From Symbiodinium natans (Eukaryota > Sar > Dinophyceae > Suessiales > Symbiodiniaceae), in the NCBI GenBank assembly GCA_905221605.1, contig CAJNDS010002379.1:100001-164000 (forward strand): a stretch of DNA of 64,000 nt. The letters run 5' to 3'. Positions within the stretch are counted from its first letter, which is position 1; every line of letters begins with the position of its first letter. Under the pieces are notes generated by a model. That model saw nothing but the letters and a program-made list of their open reading frames with translations, did not search any database and was not told the origin of the DNA. Below are positions 27,301 to 38,400 of this stretch, piece after piece. A program made the position numbers and the translations under genes.

Positions 27301-29431
27301 GGTCTGCCCCCCGGCGCCTCCGGCAGATCACTCTCCAGAGGTATGTCGACGCCGTGCCCTGAGCTTGTGGGCTTTTCTAGGGTTCCAACTATGGGCCCTT
27401 ATTTTGGGCCCCTTGTTATATAACCCTTGCATACTCTATATGGGCCCTAAACCCTAAACCCTAAACCCTAAACTTGTTATATAACCCTTTGAAACTCTAT
27501 ACCCAATAAGGGCCCATGGTTCCAACCTTAGATTCTTGCTAGGCTGAGTTGGGGCAGTGCAGGACACCCTAAACTTTGAACCCCTAAGCTCGCCGAGGAG
27601 TAGGTGCACTTTGGGTCTCTTGTGCTGTGATTCTTGTTGTGGGGGGGCTTTCCGGCGCCTTCAGCGGAGAACCCGAAATTTAAACCCTAAACCCTAAACC
27701 CTAAACCCTAGACCCTAGACCCTAAACCCATGGAAGCACCCCCGGCACTCGCTGGTGGCCGCGGGCAGCCGAGCCCCCGGCATCTCACATACACGGCCAA
27801 CGAGATCACAACCTCAAGGCGGCAACTTGTTTCCCAGGTATATAGGGTTTAGGGTTTAGGGTTTAGGGTTTAGGGTTTCGGGTTTAGGGTTTAGGGTTTA
27901 GGGGGAGTGTAGGAACCTCAAGCCCTCAACCCGAAACCCTCATCCTTCCCTGGTCTCTGGGGTTTCGGGTTTAGGGCTTATTTGGGGTTCAGGTGTTATG
28001 GAACAGTGCTTTTTTCGGGGGGATCTAGGGAACATGTGCGACCCAGTCACCCCTACGCATCCAAACCTAAACCCTATAAGTTAAAAAGCCTTAGCCCTAA
28101 ACTAAAAACGCCTGAACCCTACTTGGAGGATTCGGGGCATCTAGTAAATAGGGATATAGGTACCTTAATTGGGGGAAATATGGAATTATGAGTATAGTTT
28201 TCACTGACTAAGTCCCCCAGGCCGGTAAGTATGGGCACCTTGTTCCCAACCTCCAAGTAGACCCTGAATCCTGAAACTCTCCAAATGAACCCCAGCAACT
28301 TCCTATTGAGTACAAGTTCCCTTACTTAGAGCCCCACGTACCAAGTCCCCTGAAACCCTCAGCCCCCAAAGCAGGCCTGTGATCTGGGTGCGGCTTAGTG
28401 GTTGGTGTTTGGGATTTAGGAGGTTAGGGTTTAAGGCTTAGGGTTTATCATTTAGGGTTTATAGGGTTTAGGGTTAGGGTTAGGGTTTATCATTTAGGGT
28501 TAGGGTTTAGGGTAAGTTTATAGGGCAATGCTTGCCGCCCAGCAAGCCAAAGTCCAGACCACCTCATCCACACCCCTCGAAAGTCTAAGGGTAGTTTCTT
28601 GGGCCCGAAACCCTAAATCCTAAACCCTAAACCCTAAACCCTAAACCCTACACCCTAAACCCTAAACCCTAAACCCTAAACCCTAAACCCTAAGCCCTTC
28701 ATATGGGCCCTCAGCTCAATTTCAAGGATTCTGAAGTGTGGGCTCTTGGGCTGTATATGGTATATAAGGGGTATGTAAGGCGTCCCCGTTTTAAGGGCCC
28801 ATACTAAGGGACCATGTAACTACCGTATAAGAGGTAAGACCCCATACATCCTAAGTCCTGAGGGGTGGGGGTGCGGCTGGAAAACCCTGACCCCATGAGG
28901 CCGCAAAAGATACTCAAGTCCAACCCAACAACCCTTCAACCCAACAACCCTAAACCCCTGAACCCTCGCACCCCCTAGAACCCGAGCAAAAGAACTCTGG
29001 AGTTCAAACTAGAACCTAAAACCCTAGAACCCTAAACCCTAACACCCCAGAACCCCCTGAACCCCAGAACCCAGAACCCTAGAACTCCAAAACCCGAAAC
29101 TCTGGAACCCTAGAACCATAGAAGCCGAGCACCCTGGAAACCGAGAACCCGAAACCCTACTAATCTAACCCTCAAGCTGCCACTTCCCTGGCGTGCTCTT
29201 CATGCTTCAGTTTACAGGGTTTATGGGGTTTATGGAGTTTATGGAGTTTAGGGTGCAGGGGTACAGGGTTTGCAGGGTTTACAGTGTACAGAGCTGACAG
29301 AGTTTACAGGGTATACAGGAATTACAGGGTTTGCAGGGTTTGCAGGGTCTTTACGGGGTTATGGGCTTTGTAGGGTTCTATGAACTTTTATACGGTTTCT
29401 AGGAGGGTAAAAGACCGCCCACTTTTTCGGC
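23461..29431. repeat. Between the kelch and PfkB genes: heptamer-variant arrays with a few islands
   Basis: TTTGGGG/TTTAGGG at 23470-23570, CCCTCAA changing to CCCTAAA at 24293-24515, CCCCAAA/CCCTAAA at 26101-26563, a 9-base repeat CCCTCAAAG at 27118-27243 (about 13 copies) and CCCTAAA at 28617-28690. Exon-like minus-strand islands include 26570-26640 (VRYFIGPAEPFLTNLGALPR, AG|GTG start). A plus-strand island at 27730-27835 ends at CAG|GTATAT. No family was recognised. The upstream end of the kelch gene must lie here if its probable exon at 23.4 kb is real. Confidence 0.5.
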
Positions 29432-29496
29432 TCACTCCACGCCGGCGTCGCTGAGGCAACCGAAGCGGCGAAGGGCTTCCAAGGACGGCACTGGCC
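29432..29496 (-). CDS. PfkB gene terminal exon with stop
   Basis: Acceptor TCCGAG|GG. It encodes PVPSLEALRRFGCLSDAGVE then TGA, completing ETPG-PVPSLEAL with the previous exon. The P-S-L-E-x-L segment is typical of PfkB C-termini. The plus strand is also open here. Confidence 0.7.
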
Positions 29497-32400
29497 CTCG
29501 GACAGTCAAACTTGGGTTTAGGGTTTAGGGTCTAGGGTTTAGGGTTTAGGGTTTAAGGGTTTAGGGTTTAGGGTGTAGGGTTTAGGGTTTAGGGTTTAGG
29601 CTTAGGGTTTAGGGTTTAGGGTTTAGGGTTTAGGGTTTAGGGTTTAGGGTTTAGGGTTTAGGGTTTAGGGTTTAGGGTTGGAGGGTATAGGGTTTAGGAT
29701 TTAGGCTTTAAGGTTTGAGGGTTTAAAATTAAGGGTTTGGGGCTTCGTTTGGTTTAGGGTTGAGGATTTAGGGTTGAGGCTCTAGGCTTAGGGGGGCTGA
29801 CTTGGAGTAACACCTTCATGCCCTTCAAAACAGAGACTCTCCCCTGTGTTGCTGGGTAGACTTCCCTTGAGCTTGTACACAATAGGAAATTGCTGTGATT
29901 CATTTAGAGAGTTTCAGGGGTCAGAGCCTACCTTGTGGGAGGTTGGGAACAAGGTGCCCACACTGAAAGGATCAGGGGGGTGATAATTAAAGAACTATAC
30001 TCCTAGTTACACATAACCGCAATTCAGGTACTTCCATCCCTACTTACTAAGTGCCCCGATCCTCCGTGCTCAATTTGGGCTTTTAGGGCTTCACGTGACG
30101 GAACAACCCGAAACCCTCAAACAACCCAAACACCCCAAAACTGCCTAAACCCTTCACCCTAAACCCTGAATCATCTCGCCTAAGCAACAAACGCCCTCAA
30201 CCTCTCAACTCCGAACCCTGGAAGCCTAAAGCCCTACGACCCTACATCCTCCTCAAACGCCCCTGCCCTAAAACAAACCCTAAGCTCTAAGCCCTGAGCC
30301 CTAAGCCCTCAGCCCTAAGCCCTAAGCAGCCCTAAGCCCTAAGCCCTAAGCAGCAAGCCCTAAGCCCTAAGCCCTAAGCCCTAAGCCCCTAAGCCCTAAG
30401 CCCTAAGCCCTAAGCCCTAAGCCCTAAGCCCTAAGCCCTAAGCCCTAAGCCCTGAGCCCTAAGCCCTAAGCTATGAGAAGGCCCTCCGGCCGAAGACACC
30501 CCCCCCAACGCAAACATTGATTTGGCTCTCGCAAGCTTCTAGACCTTGCTAGCCAAGGCCCTTTCGCCATGCAACCTTTACGCTGCCCGAAGTACGGCAT
30601 TGATTGCACAAGTATTTGGATGTAACCCGGCGTGGTGTGGCTCGTTTTGAGTAGTGTTTGGGTGGTCTTGGGGTGGGCATGTCGTACAGCTGACCACTGC
30701 TACACCCTAAGCCCTAAGCCCTAAGCCCTAAGCCCTAAGCCCTAAGCCCTAAGCCCTAAGCCCTAAGCCCTAAGCCCTAAGCCCTAAGCCCTAAACCCTA
30801 AACCCTAAACCCTAAACCCCAGCACATGGCCTGGAGTCTCGCACAGCGCGGCAGCCACGGACGTGGCCAGGGCCATCCGCCGGGGGAGATCGAGCCCTGG
30901 CACGGTTCAGGGTTTAGGGTTTAGGGTTTAGGGTTTAGGGTTTCAGGGTTTCAGGGTTTCAGGGTTTTTAGGGTTTAGGGTGTTTAGGGTGTTTAGGGTG
31001 TTTAGGGTGTTTGGGGTGTTTGGGGTGTTTAGGGTGTTTAGGGCGTTTAGGGTGTTTAGGGCGTTTAGGGTGTTTAGGGTGTTTAGGGTGTTTAGGGTTG
31101 AGGGTCTAGGGCGTAGGGCTTAGGGTTTCGGACCCTAACCCCTACTCTGAACCCGTCACACTAAATCGTAAAACCCACAACCCAACACCAGCAAGGAAGA
31201 GGCTTGCACACAGGGGAGCGGGGTTGACTTTAGGGTTTAGGGTTTAGGGTTTAGGGTTTAGGGTTTAGGGACAAGGGCGAGGCTTCCACCTAAACTCTTA
31301 AGGTTCAGACACCAAGGTGGATCCAGCATCCAAAGGTCGGAAAAAGTATCACGAGTCTGGGATCGGCCAGGGTCTAGGGTTTCGGGTTTCGGGTTTAGGG
31401 CTTAGGGTTTAGGGTTTAGGTTTTAGGGGCTAGGTTTTAGGTTTTATATAGGGTTTAGGGTTTCAGGGTTTAGGGTTTAGGGTCTAGGGTTTGGGGTTGA
31501 GGGTTTTTGGTTTAGGGTTCAGCAGCTGACCGGGGCTTAATTTGGCTTTATCAGATTTGCAGCGTTTGGAGATCAATTCTATATATAGGTGTTATAGGAA
31601 CGCGATGAACGCGCCCCAAACGCATGTTTCGGGGACGCAAAGGTTTGTAGGGTTGAACTGGGGGTTTATCAGATTTAGGGTTATATTCTAGGCTGTAGAG
31701 GGTTTATAGGGTTTAGGGTTTCCTTCTAGGGTTTGTAGGCTTAATTCTACGTCCAGGGTTTGGAGGGTTTCATAGATTTACATGGGTTTGGGTTTAATTA
31801 GGGTTTGGACGTGTTTATCGGATTTCGGGCCCTGTGCCCCCAGCCGAAAAGCCTGAACTCTAAACCCTAAACCCTAAAGCCCAAGACCTATACACCCAAT
31901 ACACCCAATGCACCCTAAATTCCCTAAATTCCCTAAATTCTCTAAATTCCCTAAGTTCCTTAAATTCCCTAAACACGAATCCCTTAACCCCAAACCCTAA
32001 ACCCTAAACCCGATACCCTAAACCCTAAACCCTCAACCCTAAACCCTCTCCAAACAAGCACTGCAAACGCCACGAACCCTCACGAGGCCTCTAGCCACAG
32101 CGGCCACGTAGCCTTCCAAATGCGGCTTGAGGTGGCTTCACCCCTTTGCTGTGAGGTTCGGGCTTCTTAGGGTTGAGGGCTTAGGGTGTCCGGTAATTAT
32201 CTAGAACCGGGAGTAACCTGGGAATAAAACGGGCACCCTCTTTGGTTTTAAGGGGATTACAAGGGAACCCCAACCCTAAAAAAGGGAAAAAAGGGCCTAC
32301 TCCCGGTCCCAGTTATAGGGTTTAGGGTTGCTTTTGGCGTGCTTTTTTTTTCGGGGGAGGGGGGCGGGGGGGGGGGCGGGGGGGGGGGGGGGCGGGGGGC

Positions 32401-35400
32401 GGGGGGGGGCGGGGGTTGGGGGCGGGGGGGGGGCGGGGGGGGGGGGGGGGGGGGGGGGGGCGGCGGGGGGGCGGGGGGGGCGGGGGGGGGGGGGGGCGGG
32501 GGGGGGGGGGCGGGGGGGGCGGGGGGGGGGGGGGGCGGGGGGGGGCGGGGGGGGCGGGGGGGGCGGGGGGGGCGGGGGCGGGTTGTTATTAAGGTCTTGT
32601 TGTGCAGGAGTTTCGGGGCAGAACGTGCTTTTAGGCTTCAAGGTTTGAGGGCTTGAGTTGAGGCCTCGCACGGCTCTAGGGCTTCCTCTCATGGACTGGG
32701 TCGTAGTAAGCCCTATGAGACCCCAAAGCCCTAAACCCTAAACCCTGAACCCTGAACCCTGAACCCTAAACCCTAAACCCTAAACCCTAAACCCTAAACC
32801 CTGAACCCTGAACCCTGAACCCTGAACCCTGAACCCTATGCAATCTCGGTACATCTGCCCCCTTTGCCATGGCTTATCGGAGGGTTTAGGGCTGAAGGTT
32901 GCCTGGCCAACCTGGGGGTTTAGGGTTTAGGGTTTAGGGCTAGGGTTTAGGGTTTAGGGTTTAGGGGTTTAGGGGTTTAGGGGTTTAGGGGTTTAGGGGT
33001 TTAGGGGTTTAGGGGTTTAGGGGTTTAGGGGTTTAGGAGTTTAGGGGTTTAGGGACGGGAGTATGCTCTTACATGTCCAGCCCCCGGGCCCAACAAAAAA
33101 AAAAGATGTTAGCTTTCTTTGTCATAGGGACTTAGCTTTGGAGTAGACCCTGGAAAAAAGTATATACTTTTTAGGAATAAGTAGCTATTGTGGGAACCCA
33201 GAACCAAAAAAGTATTAAAGTGTAGTACTCCAAAACCCAAGGGTAAAATCTGGCCGTTTACCCTCCGCACCACAAATATTCTAACTGGTCCCTGCCCGTT
33301 TTCCAATATTCTAACTGCTAGGTCGCCACTATAGGGGATATAGGTTTGATAAGGTTGATAGGGTTTTTGGGCTCAGGGTTTTTTGGTTTATAGGGTTTGG
33401 GGTTGATGGGCTCAGGTTAGGGCTGTAGGGTGTTAGCGCTTGAGGTTTCCTCAGGGTCTCGGACTCTGTAGGTTTGTAGGGCTCATGGTGTAGGGCTTAG
33501 GTCGCGCCCAGGGTATTCTTTTTATTCTAGGATGCCCAGTCGTACCCTTATTCCCTTTTTGGGGGGGTTTAGGTTCCCTTATAAACCCCGTTAAGCAAAA
33601 AAGGGCACCCTTTTTCAGCCTAGGTTACTGGGCAGCCTAGTGTAAGGGTTTAGGGCCGTTTGCGGTTCAAGGGTTTCGGGTTTTCGTCTGGGAGCATGTG
33701 GTCAAAGGGTTCAAACAGGCCAAGCCCGCCATAGCCCTAAACCCTAAACCCTAAACCCTAAACCCTAAACCCTAAACCCTAAACCCAGTCCTCAGACTCA
33801 CGACTCCTTACATGGAATCCCCGCAGTTAGAATATTTGTTTTCCAGAACCAGCAGTTAGAATATTTTTATTCCAGAACTAGCAGTTAGAATATTTCTTGG
33901 CCAAAACTAGCAGTTAAAATATTTCTTGGCCAAAACTAAACGGGGTTCCTGGTTTTTATGGTTTGGAAAACAGAATGAGCAGATAGAATATTTCTGGGGG
34001 CAGGGGGCTTGGGGCCTTCTCCAGGGCTCTTTCAGGCCTTCCTGTTTTTCATGGCTCCTTGCAGAACCAGCAGATAGAATATTTCTTAGGGGGGTTTGGG
34101 GCCTTCTCCAGGGCTCTTTCAGGCCTTCACGGCTCCTTGCAGAACCAGCAGATAGAATATTCCTGCGGGCAGGGGGGGTTGGCGCCTTCTCCAGGGCTCT
34201 TTCAGGCCTTCCTGGCCTTCACGGCGAACCAGCAGATAGAATATTCCTGGGGGCAGGGGGGTTGGCGCCTTCTCCAGGGCTCTTTCAGGCCTTCCTGGCC
34301 TTCACGGCTCCAGGGCTCTTTCAGGCCTTCCTGGCCTTCACCGCTCCTTGCAGAACCAGCAGATAGAATATTTCTGGGGGCAGGGGGGTTGGGGCCTTTT
34401 TCCTGGCCTTCACGGCTCCTTGCAGAATCAGCAGATTATTTCTGGGGGCAGCGGGGTTGGGGCCTTCTCCAGGGCTCTTTCAGGCCTTCCTGTTTTTCAT
34501 GGCTCCTTGCAGAACCAGCAGATAGAATATTTCTTAGGGGGGTTTGGGGCCTTCTCCAGGGCTCTTTCAGGCCTTCACGGCTCCTTGCAGAACCAGCAGA
34601 TAGAATATTCCTGCGGGCAGGGGGGTTGGCGCCTTCTCCAGGGCTCTTTCAGGCCTTCCTGGCCTTCACGGCTCCTTGCAGAACCAGCAGATAGAATATT
34701 TCTGGGGGCAGGGGGGTTGGGGCCTTCTCCAGGGCTCTTTCAGGCCTTGCTGGCCTTCACGGCTCCTTGCAGAACCAGCAGATAAAATATTTCTGGGGGC
34801 AGGGGGTTGGGGCCTTCTTCACGGAAGTGTATGCACACCACGGTCCAGCATATACTGGGCCCGGTATATAAGTGTTATGTATATGTCTATATGCTTAAGC
34901 CACGGTCCGGAGCTTTCACCGAACCCGGAAGTGTATGCACACCACGGGCCAGCATGCACCGGACCCGGTATATTCGTCTTCTGTATATGAATATATCTAA
35001 TTATGTATAAACCACGGTCCGGAGCTTTCATCGAACCCGGAAGTGTAGGCACACCACGGTCCAGCATATACCGGACCCGGTATATATAAGTGCATATACC
35101 CGCCGGGTTTCGATGATATAAAGAGAAAAAGGACTGCAATTTCTGAAAAAGTATTCTAACTGCTAGTTTTGGCCCAGAAATATTCTAACTGCTAGTTCTG
35201 GAAAATATTCTAACTGCTAGTTCTGGAAAACAATATTCTAACTGCTAGTTTTGCGCGATGGTAATTTTTTTTGAAAAAATAAACAAATGTACTGGGCGGA
35301 GGGTAAACGCCAAAAAAAATATATTCTAACTGCTGGGTCGCCACTATAAACTAAGCTAAACTAACCCCAAACTAACCCGAAACTCATCCTAAACTGACCC

Positions 35401-38400
35401 TATAAACCCTAAACTAGCCCCAAACTAACCCTAAAAAGCCTAAACTAACCCAGGGTTAGTTTAGGCTTTATAGGGTTAGTTTGGGGTCACCCAGCGCAGG
35501 GTCAGAAGACCATTCGGCCAAGAGGCCCGCATGGTAAGCATCGCCAGCTCCCAGGGTGTCAAATGCCTGGCATTCTGGCCTCACCTCGGTTTGGGGTTTA
35601 GGGTTTAGGGTTTAGGGTTTAGAGTTTAGGGTTTAGGGTTTAGGGTTTAGGGTTTAGGTTTACGGTCTAGGGTTTTAAGGGGTTAAGGGTCGCCTGGACC
35701 CCCAAAGTATGTTAAACAAAAAAGCCCAAAACCCCCCCAAAAGTGCCATAACTTTACATATTTTGGTGTTTGGGTAAGGGTCAAGGGTTCAGGTGTATAA
35801 GGTGGAGGGTTAAGGGTTCAGGGTTTAGGGTTCGGTGGCTGCTCTGAAGGGGAAGAACTGGAAGAACCTCTGGGGATCTATGCTCGAAGCTCCGAAAATC
35901 AGGATGTAGAAAGTAGGTCTCCCTATTCTGCGCACGTTCTTCCCCTGTACGACTCTGCGCAGCTTTTGCTAGAACCATTCTTCAAGAAGGAAATCTACAT
36001 TCCTTGCATGTGCCGAGCTCGATACAGGGAAACCAGAGCGCTAACCCCTAAAACCCTAACACCCTAACACCCTAAAACCCTACTTCCTTACAACCCCTAA
36101 ACCCTAAACCCTAAACCCTAAACCCTAAACCCTAAACCCTAAACCCTAAACCCTAAACCCTAAACCCTAAACCCTAAACCCTAAACCCTAAACCCTAAAC
36201 CCTAAACCCTAGCCCGACAAAGCCAAACCCCAAACCCTAAGCCCATGGCCTTCACGTGATGCACGTTTTGATCTTCGAAGCTGGTGCCATAGGAGCCATC
36301 GAGCCCGGCCGTGGCAATCCTGAGCCGAGAGCAGCTTCCCCAACAACCTAGGAGTTAGGGCTTAGGGCTTAGGGCTTAGGGTTTAGGGCTTAGGGTTTAG
36401 GGTTTAGGATTTAGGGCTTATGGGTTAGGGTGTAGGGTTTAGGGTTTAGGGCTTCGGGTATCAATACCAAACGGCGACAAAAGGTGTTTCGAGGGTCCTC
36501 GAAGAACCCTCAATGCTGAACCCCGCAACCACCCCCCTTACGCAACAGCACGTGTGCTCCTGAGACACCCCTCGAAACCCCAACCCGTGCACGCCAAAAA
36601 ACGCACACCCCGGTCCCTAAACCTGAAATCCTAAACCCCAAGCTCCGAACTGCAAACTCCAAACCCCTAACCCCCAAACCCAGATAGCCAGACACCCTAA
36701 AGCCTAAACCCTAAACCCTATACCCTAAACCCTAAACCCTGAACCCTAAACCCTGGACAGCCCAGGTTCACGGTCTTGCCCTCGACGTCAGACAAAGCTC
36801 TCACAGCACGTTCAGGATCCGCCTCTCCGGAGAGTTCCTTCAAAGGACTCTGCAGACGGGTTTGGGGTAAAGGGTTTAGGGTTTAGGGTTCAGGGTTTAC
36901 GGTTTAGGGTTTAGGGGTTCGGGGTTAGGGGTTGCATTGATAGATTCAGGGGTTCAGGGTATAACCAAATACGAAGACAGTATCATAGTAGGTAACCAAA
37001 GTTGAGGAAGCCTGCCATCGGATCTTGGGTCTCGCCAGTCCTGCAACACCTCGAGTGGCGCAATGACGTGGCTTGCCAACTTTGCGAGCGCCCGACAATC
37101 CTTGGATCAATGTGAGGAAATGCAGAGTTTTCGGTTTTAGGGTTTAGAGAGTCTTGCTGCTTGGAGGATCGGGGGAGTTCAGAGGTACACAGTGGCAATA
37201 TAGGTATCCGAACAGGGGACCCTGATTGGGGTTATCCCGCTTCATACCCCTGTAGCTAACAACTAGAAGCCCTAAACCCTAACCCTGAACCCTAGACCTC
37301 AAGCCCTAAGCCCTAAGCCCTAAACCCTAAACCCCAAACCCTATAGTTCATAAAAACCCTGTAGATGCCCAGAGACCTGGTCCAGGACTTCGATGTCAGC
37401 AATGACCTGGGGGAGGCCCCCCCACCCAGCTTGGGATCATGTCAAACTGTTCTGGGTTTAGGGTTTAGGGTTTAGGGTTTAGGGTTTAGGGTTTAGGGTT
37501 TAGGGTTTAGGGTTTAGGGTTTAGGGTTTAGGGTTTAGGGCTACTTTACCACAACCCCCCCTTCAACCCCCCTCTGCAACCGCTGAAGCTCCCCAAGTAG
37601 GTCCCCGACCGGGACACCGCGCGCCGTGGCTTTCTGGACGACCGGAAGAGCCAGGTCGGTCTGATGCCCATCCGTGTAGAGCACCTCGTCGAAGCTTAGG
37701 CCCTAAACCCTAGCCCTAAACCCTAAACCCTAAACCCTAAACCCTAAACCCTGAACCCTAAACCCTGAACCCTAAACCCTAAACCCTAAACCCTAACCCT
37801 GAACCCTAAACCCTAAACCCTAAACCCTACACCCTAAACCCTTAACCCTAAACCCTAAACCCTAACCCTAAACCTCCCCTAGGATTTACAGGGTTCAAGG
37901 GGGTTTAGGGGGTTTGAGGGGTTCAAGGGTCATAGGGGTTTAAGGGTTGTATAGGGTCTGGGTGCCTCGAAGCGGCTTCAGGACTGCCAGGGTGTAAGGG
38001 GCTTAAGGGGCTTAAGGGGCTTAAGGGGTTTAGGGTTTAGGGTTTAGGGTTAGGGTTTAGGGTTTAGGGTTTAGGGTTTAGGGTTTAGGGTGTAAGGGGC
38101 TTAAGGGGCTTAAGGGGCTTAAGGGGCTTAAGGGGCTTCGGGTTTAGGGTTTAGGGTTTGAGGGTTTAGGGTTTGAGGGTTTATACTCTTCGGGTAGTTA
38201 CATGGTTTCTTGGTATGGGCCCTTGCAGGGTGCAGAAGGGCTTAAGGGGTTTAAGGGCTCTTCGGGTAGTTACATGGTCTCTTAGTATGGGCCCCTTCAA
38301 AGGAGACCCATAATAAACCCCTTATATACCCTCTGCAACCCCAAGGGCCACTAGATCAAAACCCTTCAGTTTACGGGAGGCAAGGGAATATTCAGGGCCC

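Noticed and set aside
31275-31365. Minus-strand island reading DTFSDLWMLDPPW, kelch-like
   Set aside because: It lies within a PfkB intron, has no AG|G acceptor nearby and cannot be phased to either gene; a single D-x-W-x-L match is weak.
32297-32692. Poly-proline and poly-glycine frames
   Set aside because: Translations of the G-rich tract.
33926-34990. Repetitive open frames of up to 211 codons reading NQQIEYFWGQGG-type repeats
   Set aside because: They follow the minisatellite in all three frames and change frame with unit length; no conservation of one reading.
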